A stretch of 64,000 bases of DNA, from the NCBI GenBank assembly GCA_023014335.1, contig JAECYW010000009.1:2046001-2110000 (forward strand), in the 5' to 3' direction. Both the position numbers and the translations under genes were made by a program. This document shows positions 32,250 to 44,393 of this stretch, piece by piece. Positions within the stretch are counted from its first letter, which is position 1; every line of letters begins with the position of its first letter. The notes beneath the pieces are model-generated. The model saw nothing but the letters and a program-made list of their open reading frames with translations. It was not told the DNA's origin and ran no database searches. Origin of the DNA: Galerina marginata. Lineage: Eukaryota > Basidiomycota > Agaricomycetes > Agaricales > Galerinaceae.

Positions 32250-33839
32250 TTAGGCCTGCGCAACGTCAAGAGATGTACCCTCTTTTGGTGTGGACCTCGT
32301 CTGGAATAAAATCAGATGAAATCAGGCATCAGCACATTGCAGGTAACGGAAGTAATAATGACAAAGAAACATACCGGCTCATCCCAGTCGCTTACATCTG
32401 CCGAAGCCATCGTACGGGAACCCTCAGTCATCGCTGAGGTACTCGTAAGGCGAGAACCTTTTCCTCCATGGCCGATCTGCGTCTCCACCTCCGTCTGTGT
32501 GACTACCTCTCCTCCCAGCGTTGGCTTGGCGAACACAAGGGCAGACCTCGGAGGCCTGAAGTCCCCATGCTGCGATAAGTACGTTCCAGAAACCTCGTCA
32601 TTCGTATACCCATCTGGACGGGCTAAGCGGGCGCGGCTGTTGAGGAGGGCTAACAGGGTGTTGGAATATACGTTGCCGAGGATGCCCGACGTCGTTTGGT
32701 AGTACGTCCGCCCTTTTATTTGTATGAGGACGGCGTTGAGTGACGCGATAACAGCTATTAATGAGCAACCCAGCATTAATCTCGTGGGTCATCACTTTAG
32801 AAAGGCACTGACCTAGCAATGCGCCGGACAAGACAAGTACACGGATGAATATCGGGACCCGAGAAGGTTTGAGCTTCCATTGAGAGTTCGCGCTCAGATA
32901 CTGCACAAGGCAAGTCAGGTTGGCCGGTAGATTTTCTCGGCACTCTAAAGCTGGCACTCACATAGTACGACATGCAAATGGCTATGATAATGTCGCACAA
33001 AGCACCGGCAGTGTTCCAAATCTACATACCCAAGATCAATTATCTTCCTGGAGATGAGCGCTCGAAGATATTAACTTACCGCCGTCGCGATTTCCGCTTC
33101 TCGATCCAAGAACTTCGAGAATGTGTGGGCGCCGTGTCCGACCACCCCCGTAAATATTCCACCAGTAAGCTGCGTCACGGAGAGCTGGATTACATAGCTT
33201 CATATCAAAATCTGCCAACCTATAGAAACAAACAGAAACACTCACCAGGACGATGACAGATACTATGCGTTTATCTTTAGACATGGAGTGTATAGTTGAC
33301 GCGTAGTACCCTTGCACCACCAGCGCGACTTGAATCAAGGGTTAATCAAGGGTCCACAGGCGTAGGAAGAGGCGTACATACCCACTGAGCACATGATTGG
33401 CACCGAGAACCAAATGTGAGTAATGTCATCAACCATCTGCAAGTTCCCAAACCCGGGGCCAAAAGTCTGGAAAGCCGACTTGGAGAACAGAATTGATTGA
33501 ACGACCATGAAGAGGTAGACCCCGTAAACCAGAGCCTGGTTGAGGAGAGGGTCCTTGGTGAAAGCAAGATAATAGATGTCTACGAATGAGGAATTTCGTT
33601 AGTCTGTAAGGAAAGACGACAGAGCACGCCACTCACAAACTTGCATCGAAAGCACCCCAAATAGACCCCAATCGATCAGGTAGCTTATCAGCTGTTCCAA
33701 CGGTCAACTCCATGGGATCCTTCAAAACAAGGAGGCTCTTACCAAAGGGCCCGCGCTAAAAGAGCGACAAAAAGTGGTTAGACTGTTAGAACGTCTGCAA
33801 GGCAAAAGAGACGTACATCCTGGCAACATCGGCATCCAT
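32250..33839 (-). CDS. DUF6534 membrane protein, copy 1
   Basis: Seven-helix membrane protein of the agaricomycete DUF6534 type, function unknown. First exon MDADVARM is followed by a GTACGT intron. Later exons give the family order: a LSMQVDIYYLAF-like segment, LLNQALVYGVYLFMVVQSIL, a FGPGFGNLQMVDD loop, IWFSVPIMCSVG, NTAGALCDIIIAICMSYY and the closing TSGILGNVYSNTLLALLNSR. The cytoplasmic tail is polar (ARPDGYTNDEVSG). The last coding exon is uncertain: a GTATGT donor after DWDEP and a TTCCAG acceptor give a tail ending SLDVAQA at 32250, whereas reading through would stop at 32312. A paralog lies at 38687-40170 beyond ORC3, in the same orientation. Confidence 0.78.
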
Positions 33840-35293
33840 GAACACGAAAGGTTGTGGTGGAAGGGAGGCAAGAGGCGGGAGGCGGGAGGCCTTCTATGTG
33901 CTAATTCATGTACTGGGAATTGTGGTGGTTATGCGATCCCCGAGAGCTTGTTAAGAAGAAGCTGGAAAGTGCATGGTTAGACCGGAGGTGGGTAACACGC
34001 GGTCTTCGCGACGGGCCGAGCGCCATTAAATCGACGCCATCCCATGTGTTAGCCCATGTCAAAGGGAGATATTTCATCTAGAACTTAACATCCATGCGAT
34101 TCACACGTTCGTGACGTGACAAAGGGCCCTGAACGGTGGAATGGGTAGCCCAGGAGTCAGGACAAGGCTGTTTCTCGAAATTCTGCATCGAGTTTGCAAC
34201 AAAAAAAAATTATGTGAACTGGGACAAATGAAGGGATTCCAAATATCGTTAAAGTTGAATTCAGTGCACATTAACATCCTCCTGGCAGACGCGTATTCCT
34301 GCTTAATTAAGGTTTAGAGTGAGAGACCCTTTGACAGTGAGAAAATCTGACCATAAGAGAGCCTTAGAGAGGTAGTAAAGAAACAAAGTTGAGGAACTGC
34401 CCAGTGGGCAGAAAGTGCGGGTTTGGCGTTTTGCCGGGTTATTTCCTAGGGGTAAACTGGGCGATACAGCTAGAAAGGACTGAAGGAAGCGGGGCAAAAT
34501 TAGAATGGCTTACGGATCCTCCGACACGAAATAGAATGCTTACCCCGCGTTTGTTGGCTCCATCTTTTATATAGAGTAAATGGAAACTTTTTGACGTTCT
34601 CGGAAGACGGAGAGAACATAAATTAAAATAGCCATGTCATGAGCAAACCATTCGGCTGCGCGGCACTCTACACCTACTTTGAGCTGATGAGCACGACGAG
34701 AAACGAGTTGAAGAATTCTGAAATCTGTCTCTTCTAGCACAACAGGTTACAGCCCTCTCGTGTCATGATTCTTATTTTTGGTATCATGACAGCACATGTA
34801 ATACCTGGCCTGCAGTTCCCAGAAAGTTGAAGCACATAGATTCGGTAGTAGGCGCATTATGGTAAGTTCTCGGCCTAAGACAGCTTTACTTTCGTGTGGT
34901 TCTGGAATTGCAGAAGGTGTGAAAAAGTGCAGTAGTAGGACGCCATAGAATTAATGAACCTCGTTTAAAGCTTAGTGAACGTATAATAGAACGCGGCTTT
35001 AGTCTAAGCCTTAGCCTGGTCAAGCGCGTCAAACTTAGGGCAGGCGCTATTTTAAATTTATCCACACGTGATACACACGACGCGTCTTGATTCTTGATCA
35101 CGAACCACCTGGTCAACCAGGTGAAAGCACTGGCAGTCAGTGACTGGCTACCTAGGTCAAGAGTTTTCCGTACAAAATCGGTGAGTGATTCTGAAGTGAA
35201 TTCCGTGTGGGATACTGTCGCTCAATGGTCTCGTTAGTGGACTTTTCGGAACACAACCTCACGAAGGACTCACTTTTCTCACAAACATGCACG
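33840..35293. other. Divergent spacer between DUF6534 copy 1 and ORC3
   Basis: About 1.45 kb without a supported gene. It carries a perfect 8-bp inverted repeat CACCTGGT / ACCAGGTG at 35106-35123, about 170 bp upstream of the ORC3 start. Both gene promoters must lie here. Confidence 0.5.
35106..35123. promoter_or_regulatory. Inverted repeat upstream of ORC3
   Basis: CACCTGGT followed by CA and ACCAGGTG forms a perfect palindrome, and contains the E-box-like core CACCTG/CAGGTG. Any protein binding is only inferred. Confidence 0.3.
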
Positions 35294-38023
35294 ATGAACT
35301 CAATCTTGATGATGTCAACAAAGTGATTATTCTAGGTTCATGCTAGTCCTCTCTCTAACGTTAAGCCAGACTGTCTTCTACATCCCGTACGACCCCGATG
35401 GTTGGCCGCGACTCTATACTTTTTAGATCCACATACTGAAATTTGCCTAGATACTGTGGAAGACCAAAAACCGGAGATGCCTAAGTCCATTTACGAAGGA
35501 CGTGACCTAGAAGATGGCCAGGTGTTGAGATTTGCGGCGTACCAAGCAGCATGGAGAAAATGTTTGGGTAGGATGCTTGTGCGTGACTCTTTGCATCGTC
35601 CAATCAATTTGACTGACCTTGCACCAGAAAATTCTAAAAGAACTCCAAAATCCGTATGCCAATGCCGTAGCGCTAGAAGTCAAGTCATCGTATGCCACTG
35701 CACTTCTCGGATTGCCTTACCCCGAGCTACCAGTTGTATCGATTATCAGTAGGCCATGTACTTTTCTCGACCTAGGCCACGACTTATGCGTCATCAGACC
35801 CAGCCCTTGGATCGCCGTTCTTAGACGATGTTACCTCACAACTAGAAAATGAACAGGTCTCTTCTGACGGACATCAGCTCGACAAGTGTATCGTTACACA
35901 CCTATATCCGGGTGATTTTCCAAATGTATCGACCGGAATGAGATCCATAATCTCAGGTTTCCTCGAAAAAGCTGAAATGTTTGAACGAGGTACGCTGGTA
36001 CGGCTCTCGTGGTTGAACAATAAACTAAAGGGCTGTAGTTAAACGTAAACCAACAACTTCGCTTGCAAATTACGACATAAAATTCCTCGTGGCATGGTAC
36101 CGAGCTTGGTTAGATTCGTTTGGTGAGCAGTTCCGCCTGCTCATTGAATTTTATGATTAATACGGCTGTTTAAAGAGTTGGACGACCAGCTGACTCGTCC
36201 AAACCTCGTCGTTGTGCTGCACGATTTTGAACAGTACGACCCATTCGTTATGCAGGATGTTTTCTACATATGCAGGTACTTTCGTAACCCGTTTGATGCC
36301 TTTCGTTCTCTGATCGAAGGTATGAAAGTGGATCGGTACTGCAAATACCCCTCGTTTTCATGCTTTCAATGTCATCCCCGTCCCCAAATTATCTGAATTC
36401 GACCTATCCTCGAGCGACCATGTCGCTTCTTCGGGTTCGCACCTTCACGGCCCCATCTGGACAAGGCGTCTTACAAGAAATTCTTTTAAAGGTAACCTCA
36501 CGTCGACCTTTTTACTTCGGGTGCTGATCGTAATCGCAGACTTTCTTCGACGTCGGATTTGAACCTGAGATTATGATAGGACCCACGATATTGGAATATC
36601 TACAAGATTATTTTAAGCGATATCATTCTTCGATCGACTCTATTCTTACAATCCTACAGGTATGTTTCCGCCTCGCTTTCTGCATTGTTGTGAATTCATT
36701 GTTCCAGCAATCTAGCTCGCGCACCTGAGACACTTCAGCTCAGAACCTTTGACTGCTCTTGTCAGTAATGCGCCGTCCCTCGATACCTTATCCCAGCCGG
36801 CGTCATCTGGATTTGTGAATGCTCTTACAGCTAGATTATCACTGCCAGCCACCACCGAGGATGTCGTCATGGATGGCGAAGAGTCACACCACCTCCAGGA
36901 CATTTCCGTGGCTGTCAAAGCCGTCGATAATGCGCGCCAAAGATTCTACTCTACATGCCGCAATTTACGCATTGGGTTTGGAATCATGCTGTGTATCCAG
37001 ACATTCTTAGAACAACAAGGCCATAAAGGTCTTGATTGGTTTGTCAATCTCCAAAAAGGAGGACTCTGCAATGCTATGATTAGCCTGCTCAAAGGCCACT
37101 TTACCAGAGATGTAAAAAACCTTGTTAGGATCACGGGGTAGGTGCCAACAGAGAACAGCGACGTCGTAACGTACTCACTTTGAACTTAGAAAGCTCACTC
37201 GAGATGAACTCCGGGGTTTGCTCGACCGTCTCCATAAATTCTTCTTTGACATGCTGCCATCCATTCGCATGGAAGAAAATGGAGCGAGGACGACACTCGT
37301 CCAACTGAAATCCTCACTTGCGATTGACAGTGACACGGCGCCGAGCCTACCTACCAGTTTTAGTGACTGGTTGGCGGAATACCTTGGGTATGAAACCTGA
37401 ATTGCATCAAATCGGAAGTGATTCTGACCGAATATCCAGTGAAAAACTTAGACCACTTGACGAGCTTGAGCTTTGGGACGTCTGGTATACTGGCTTATCT
37501 CCATTCCCGTCAGAGGTATCTTACCTCTTTTGTTCTGACCGACCGGAAAGAAGGCTGACTACGCATTCCCAAGATATTAAACCCTTCTATACGGGCTGTC
37601 TTAATGGGAGGGCTTCTACGGCCTCATGACTATGTGGAAGATATAAATAGAAACGGGGACATGGAAGAAGCTTCTAAGGACATTTGGGAACTACCTGACA
37701 CAAGCATCCTCTTCAAGCGATACCTCGACAGCGGGAAAATGATCAACGTCTATGACTGGTTCGAGTCCTTTAAGACGGTGGTCGACTCTCAGCGAATGCA
37801 TCTAAAAGAGCAATCGTCACCGAAGAAAAGGGGCAAGGGCAAGACGAAACGGCAACCGACGGAGATAATGACAGAGGAAGACGAGGAGAAGTGGAATATC
37901 GAGGTTCAGGCTCGCTTCATTCGGGCCCTTCATGAACTTGACTACCTTGGGTTTATCAAGCATACTGGCCGAAAGGCAGATCATTTAGTGAGAACTATAT
38001 TCGACATCGACGACGCCGAATGA
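35294..38023 (+). CDS. ORC3: Origin recognition complex subunit 3
   Basis: Subunit of the hexameric origin recognition complex that loads MCM helicase at replication origins in the nucleus. The start region reads MNSILMMSTN then QTVFYIPYDPD after a short intron; conserved blocks follow: VLRFAAYQAAWRKCL, LLGLPYPELPVVSI, VLHDFEQYDPFVMQDVFYIC (the AAA+-like region) and KPTTSLANYDI. The C-terminal half has LFKRYLDSGKMINVYDWFES and RFIRALHELDYLGFIKHTG, the winged-helix end typical of Orc3, ending IFDIDDAE. I resolved two doubtful introns near 35396-35446 and 35735-35783 by choosing 49-50 nt introns that restore the frame; one uses a weaker GTTGGC donor. Roughly 700 residues. It is flanked on both sides by DUF6534 paralogs. 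Confidence 0.88.
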
Positions 38024-38686
38024 GGTTGTGTCAACATACGCTTGCTTCTATTCAAACTCGTATCGGATACTGACCAGTTGTTGGTCTGTAACAGCCATGT
38101 GGGCATTCAAATGATGTTAATGTTTGAAGGGTTTGAAGGCTGATCAAAATGATCTGGCTTGAGTTTAAGATGCGAAGGTATGTTATAATGGACGCACTGC
38201 CTCGAGTCCAACAGTCGCTGATCCATTGAACCGACCCAATCAAGCAGCGAATGTCTGGATCGTGTTATGCTTTTAAGCTTTATATCAAAAGAATGTTCTC
38301 GGGCCCAGGAATAAAGACAGGCTACCATCTGCCATTCTCGTTTGATCGGGACAGATAGAGGGAGACATCGTAGCTACCTCCCTCACATTCGGGCAGGTCG
38401 GTATATATATCGTCATGACAGAAAAACATGCGTTTAAAACTCGTCGAGATTTTTGCGACTTCAAAAAGTGACTGTCCAGATTGCAAAAAATTATTACATG
38501 CACGAAGCTAAACAACTGCAAAGACCGGACTACATATAGTAGATAATAATGAGCGTAAAAAACGTGAATGAATACAATAGTGCCCCTAGTGAATAAAAAG
38601 GGTTCGAAGAATATACATAGCGTTTTAGCAAACGCCAACTTCTCTTGGTGATAATATACGACATTACTCTTTTGTTCTCGATTTGT
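38024..38686. other. Convergent spacer, no supported gene
   Basis: AT-rich DNA between ORC3 and DUF6534 copy 2. Minus-strand frames are short and motif-free. Confidence 0.45.
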
Positions 38687-40170
38687 TCATAGAGATATCG
38701 GTTTATCGTTGTAACTTTCCAAATCATCGGGGCGTGCCTGGGGTTGAATGGTCGATTATTAGCAAGCCCAACAAGTCCAACATCTTGTTTTACTCACCTT
38801 CTTCCAGGCCTCAGTAGCCGGGAAAGAAACTTCCTCGCGCGTGACGGTAACGCCACCGTGCATCTCGTACGCATTTACACTCCGTATATGAGGATTGGTT
38901 CGCGGGCCAGCTGAAGAAAGTTCTTGGGCCGATGATCCATTCTTCTCGGAACCGATCTTCATTCGGCTGTTGAAGACGACCAGCATGGAATTAGCGTACA
39001 ACTTTCCAAGGAGAGCAACGGTAGCCATATAATATGTCGGATGTCCAGGAAGGATCGCCAATGCGAACGTAAGGATAGCAATGATGGCTAGTTTCGATTA
39101 GTCCGTTACTTTTGGCTGTCCAGTTTCAGGTTAAATTTACCTGTCACCGATCCTGTTTCGATCGCCAAACGAATAATTTTGCTCAGTATTGCGTTTGTTT
39201 GCTTCATGCCTGTATTCCGACGGGAAAGCTGTAGTTGTCTAATCAGCTATAGGAAAAAAAGGGTTGAGATGGACGCGCACGTATACAATCATGCACATGG
39301 CAATGATCACATCACAAAGGGCGCTGCCCCCATTCCAAATCTAAAAGAAAGGACGTGGAAGAATTAAACTCTCTTCTATGACATTTGTCATGCCACTCAC
39401 TCCAACCGTAATATAAGAAGCCTTCCCGAGGAAACGGCTGTTGAAGACTGCTTTCTTGGATTCAACGCCGGTGGCAATGGCTCCTCCCAATTGAACAAAT
39501 GCAAGCTAAGGATCACTTCAGCCAACGGATAGAAAAATCAAAAGAGTATGTTCGTACCAGAACAATGAAGGATGGGACAACCTTAGACTGTGCCAGAATG
39601 CTAACCCGGTAGGCATAGAACGCTTGGACAACAAATGCAACTAAACAATGGATTTGGGTCAGTCAGGTTCGGGTTTTCTGACACGGTGAACTTACCGATG
39701 CCACCCATAATAGGGACACTGAACCAGATAGTCCCGATCCGGTCCAGGAAAAGTAGGTTTCCAAAGCCTTCCGCAAACTCGTGGAATGCACTTTGCGTCA
39801 AGAGGAATGTTTGTACTGCTTCGAAAAGAAACACGCCGAATACGATGAGCCTGCTACGTAACGGGTCGTTTCCGAAAGCCAGGTAATACAAATCTAGAGA
39901 AAGATTCACCATCTTAATACTTATGCAAAGATAGTCTCGTTTTAGCGAACTCACAAGTCTGCATGCACAAAATACCGAACAAGGCCCAGTTGAGGAGATG
40001 TCCAATGAGCTATCTGTGGAGTCAGTCTCCAAGTCCCTAAGAAAGGCGATGCTACTCACCAGAGGACCAGCGCTGGAAGTTCCTCTAAGGATCAGAAACT
40101 GAAGAATCTGGAGGAATTGGGCTTACATTCTGCCGATATCCGCTGGAATCGGGGGGAGTTCTGAAGACAT
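38687..40170 (-). CDS. DUF6534 membrane protein, copy 2
   Basis: Paralog of the gene at 32250-33839. The first exons read MSSELPPIPADIGRM, a SSAGPL segment, LLNWALFGILCMQT, then YLYYLAFGNDPLRSRLIV, FLFEAVQTFLLT, a FAEGFGNLLFLDR loop and IWFSVPIMGGIG; the end has a LYANSMLVVFNSRMK segment and a polar tail. About seven exons. The 3' end is uncertain: reading through stops at 38759 (WTCWAC), while a GTGAGT donor after EAWKK and an AG at the end of CAACCCCAG give a final exon ARPDDLESYNDKPISL stopping at 38687. Copy 1 has a similar terminal intron, so I favour the second. Function unknown; the family is expanded in agarics. Confidence 0.78.
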
Positions 40171-42841
40171 GGCAGAGGGAGGATAGGTAAGGAAGTCTTT
40201 GGGATCAAATCCAACGGCCGAAAGATATATATGCGTCGCGGTGCTCGAACTTGGCACTGATAACAAGTGACCAGGTTACACAAACTACCCAGAGTGAAAA
40301 GACGCTGGATTTATAGCATAGGACATCGAGTGTCAGGGTGAAACGCGGTCTGACACTTTTCGCTTGGTCAGTTGGTGCGAAACCTGTAACGGCAAGTGTT
40401 ACTCCATTATCACCGGTAATCTCCCACCTAATTTGGCCCAACCCGATGACTGGCGGGAAATGTTAGTTGAGTTCCTTACTCTGCCGGCTGGGTTGAAGCA
40501 GGGAGACAGGGGCCTGAAAAGACATCTCCAAGTAACTTGAGCTATCAAATATTCAGGAAGCGGACTCGGATAAAATTGGACCTGCTCAAGAATAATAATA
40601 AAAGCAAATGATGACAGTTTATGCTAATCAGGACTTCCTTTGACTGCAGATTTGCATGGTGTTCGCCTTGAGAAAATTGTACGAAAACAGATGAAAACTC
40701 ACATTGTCGTGCTTCCCGGGCTCGTGGGCTTGCTTCGAGTTGCTCCCGACCGTCATGCGACATATGTCGACACAGTGATTGTTGTCCAGTCGAGAACGGC
40801 GTACTCAAGGAAGGCGCGCGGGCACGCACAGCTACGATCATGTCGTTTTCGTCAGAAGACTATGTATGACGTTTGAACTTTGAGATACTGTACAGCACAG
40901 ATCGGTGGACGCGAGCCTGTTGGCATATGTCGACTGGCTGTTCAACCTGGAACCTCAGGCGGCGAGGTCTCCGGTCCCAGTCCGCACTCATCAGGGATAA
41001 CCACTTGTGAGTGGCATGAGTGATTCTAGTAGTCCTCGCCGACAGATACCGTAGAAGGGGCACAGAAAAACGAGAAGAATTCGGAAGCATTTGCTGGTAA
41101 TTCGGTAAAGGCTGCACTTGAGGGCAGGAGTTTCAATAAGGAGATTTGGGCCAACAGACGACTTACCTTCAACTTCCTTGCCCACAGCTCACAACTTTGT
41201 GCCTCTAACTCTGTCGTCAAATTTTAGTATACTCATGCTGGAGTAACCAACAATTACCACAATAGGTTCTATTGTTCACGAGTCCCATTGCTGACGCCAT
41301 TTCGGAACAGAGTGGGGCCCGTGTCCTTCAGTTGCAATGTCCTTTCGTTAAAAATTTCAAGGTTCAAGAGCTCTCTGGCCAAGCTGGGACTATTGTGAGG
41401 TCAACCCTTGATTTTTTGTATCCCAAATTCAACCATCGATCCAATGCTGTCATGGATCAGCCCCAGTCAGGAATCAGAAGCATCAGAACATCGGAGGCGG
41501 CGCCTACTTTCCCTCAGTACGTGCCTCAGCACGCAACAATTTAAATCCGAACAACTTGTCGAATAAGCTGGACGGCCGATCTTCATTGTGTGCCTCGCCT
41601 GAGATTGCCAACATGTCGTGCGATTGTTACGGCCTAGTCTGACATCGCTCAACCGAGAAGCAAAAAAGAATAATATATTGACTCACAGATGCAGCCAGAC
41701 AAAGCAGTCAACACCCATGGGAATCGTTCAAAAGATTCCTCAGCGAATTAGATTTGACCAATTTCCAGTGTATGTCGCTCCAACGTGCAGGCTTCAAACT
41801 ACTTCAAATGGTCAAATATAACGGAAAACAACGCGGAACATGTCATCGTACAATAACGTTATTGTAGCACTGGGCGGATCCGGGACTCCGGGTTCCTTGC
41901 CCGTTCCAGGTCTGCGTGACGTCGAAAGGAGGGCAATAACGTACTCTACCATAACACGACGGATATGCATAGATTTCGCTTCAGAAGGCAAGCAGATGAC
42001 GGCTCATCGGAGGCGTAATGGCGGACTAGGAGAAGTAAGTGCAAGTCAGACGTTATACTGGTCAGAAATAAAAGAACTGATCGTCGTAAAATCCATACAA
42101 GAAGAATTGAAGGACGCCAGCAATGCGGTCATGCGATATGAATGCATAGATAGCGCGGGCAGCAAAAGCGACTAAAAATATCCAGGGGAATCGTAATCAA
42201 GGCTCAAACCGTCTCATGAAACCTCGTTTCGTAACATGCTGATGCCGCCTATGGCGGGAAAACTGTTTTAGATGCAAGCTCATTCAGAGCGATGCGCCAG
42301 TTGGCGAAGGCCGCAATAACAGCTGTGAAATGCAATAGTTAGGTTCATCAATCTTCGAATGCAGCGAAGAAATTCGGCTCTCACCAACAAAGCACTTCTA
42401 AAACGAGACCCCCATGAAGCCTGGACCCAGGAAACATCAGAACGTCTGGCCCAGAACCACTGAGACAACATCTATGGTCAAAACTGCAGCTATATCAATA
42501 GAAAACCGCGCGTTCTTCGGATATCCGACGGAAGGAAGAATCATGCAAATGGGTGTATGGTGCATTCCATGTTCATATTTTTGGCGCATTGATATCATCG
42601 TGAAGGCATGTCCGTAATAAGGGTGTTTATTAGTCCAGCGTTATCTGGTTTAAAGACCTAAGGCATCAATAACGAGTACGTGGATTGAGAGAAACACGAA
42701 CCTATGGGGTACTGGAAGCGGGCTTGTTCGAACTTGTAATGAATCCTGAGTCCGTCCAAGGCGACTCGGGGCTCTGGAAGTGCAACAGTGCAACTTAGTT
42801 ACTAGGAAGAATTGGATTTGACATCGCGCTTGACGGCATTA
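40171..42841. other. Gene-poor stretch, no supported gene
   Basis: Frames on both strands are short and unlike known proteins. A minus-strand hydrophobic stretch near 42250-42600 (AAVLTIDVVSVVLGQTF and AVIAAFANWRIALNELA) has in-frame stops between its parts and might be a decayed membrane-protein gene, but I cannot establish this. Confidence 0.4.
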
Positions 42842-43467
42842 CTATCATGTGCAAGGAGATTCAAAATTTTTTGTATTTGAAGCGGTTTGCCATGAGTTCA
42901 TGCTCTTTGGCCTTAAAATTTGGTATATACATAGACAAACATATTTTATACTGATATCTCTAAAAAATTTCAGAAAAGGATGAACAGAGACAGCATCGGG
43001 ACAGTTCCGCGTTTGAAGGTGCCAAAATCCAGGAGATGCAAATCGAAAGTAACGCAAAGTCACGGAGATTCCCACCAAACCGAAAGCGGAGAATATTCGA
43101 TTTGTCACGATTTTGTCACGCCTTTCTACCTTTCCATCCACATCTCTGGCAGAACTTACTCATATATCCTGATTTTTGGTATGCACATTCTTAATTGCAA
43201 TTAGAAAGTATTCACGAAATTTTGTGTTAAAACTCAAAGTTCTTGAAGTTTGAGAAACATTTTAGTCGGAAATTTCGTAAGCTCTCACCAAAGCGCAGTG
43301 TCCACAACGATTCCATTTCAGTTTTTCCCCAATATTTTTACATATTTGTGGAGCTGAGATGCAAGGCATTCAGAATGTGCAAAAAGATTGGCAAAATTGT
43401 GTGTTGTGGAAGCCACAGAGTCGATTTTGAATCTCCCGGTCACTTTGAATCCCGTTGCACATGATAG
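42842..43467. mobile_element. MITE-like element 1 (626 bp, TA target site)
   Basis: Both ends read CTATCATGTGCAA inward, with about 22 of the first 25 bases matching between the terminal inverted repeats (continuing into a GATTCAAA block). The dinucleotide TA flanks the element at 42840-42841 and 43468-43469, as expected for Tc1/mariner-type insertion. The inside is AT-rich with no transposase frame, so it would be a non-autonomous element. It lies in gene-poor DNA about 90 bp upstream of an orphan TATA box. Confidence 0.75.
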
Positions 43468-44393
43468 TAGTTGGGGTTGGGACTGTCATGGTTGAATTCA
43501 AGAGCAGCTTCCAAGCCACAACCGAGGTTGCTCCGGTCGGCCCGAGCTCCCTTCCCTATATAAATAATAAGAGCTCAACACGACTTTAGAGTCCTCCAAC
43601 TTCATCACCTAAACCGCCGCAAAGGAAGACCGCTTTGCTTTCGCTCTTCGAGACCATCCTTCCTTCCTTTTATCCTTCTTTAACTGTTTTTTTTCTGCAT
43701 AACCCAAATCTTATCAACCTTTTGTTGACTCTACGCAGAATCAACGGGCCATTTTCTCAACTTTCTCTCCCTTATTTTCCACTTATTCACTTGACCAGGT
43801 GAGGTGCCGTATATTAGTATGTAGTCACTGGTGGCGTAACGTAGCCAGTCAAATTTATTACCCTTTACCAATTGCCAACTTGAAGGTTGAAATTTTGGAA
43901 TTAGCTCGTCATACTCAAACGATGACCGGGGTACTCTATATACGCAGCTCCCATAATCTATTCCGACGTTGTAAGGGTAAGGTAGGATAGTAGCCGGCAA
44001 GGTCCAAATGAAGTGAACGACGGTAAGGAAAGGAGGAAAGAATTTATTACCGGGGAATGTTTAAGAGGACATGAATGAATGTAAGGAATTTAGGAAATGG
44101 AAGATTTCTGAATCGACTTCAAATGATCCCATTTGCTTATGCGCCTCAGTGGCGACCACACAGGCACCAAAAGTTTCAAGTTCACAATCTATAATTTATC
44201 CAGTAACTTTCTGTTCCGGAAGCCTAATTTTGCTTCTCAAGCATGACACTTTTTTTCTTCTTATTCCTTCTATCTGTTTGTTTATTGCTGCAGCTGGATC
44301 GCAACTTCCTCATGACCAAGAAATGCAAGATATACCTTGAGCAACCGTAAATGTTGTCTGTTGAGACAGTGATACCTCAATTTGTAAGAGAAA
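43468..44393. other. Spacer with promoter-like sequence but no gene
   Basis: Apart from the TATA-like element there is no motif-bearing frame. The first downstream ATGs open only short frames. The right end is the 3' flank of the gene at 44394. Confidence 0.45.
43557..43565 (+). promoter_or_regulatory. Orphan TATA box with pyrimidine-rich leader
   Basis: TATATAAAT is followed by a CT-rich stretch (about 43580-43700), the usual layout of a strongly expressed fungal promoter and leader. No plausible coding frame begins downstream before the 3' end of the next gene on the other strand. Confidence 0.45.

Noticed and set aside
35396..35446. 26-nt mini-intron or frameshift in ORC3
   Set aside because: A 50-nt intron (GTTGGC to CCTAG) restores the conserved frame, so no error or mini-intron is needed.
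42240..42620. Hydrophobic minus-strand stretch suggesting a decayed membrane protein
   Set aside because: In-frame stops and no matching family; cannot be separated from chance.
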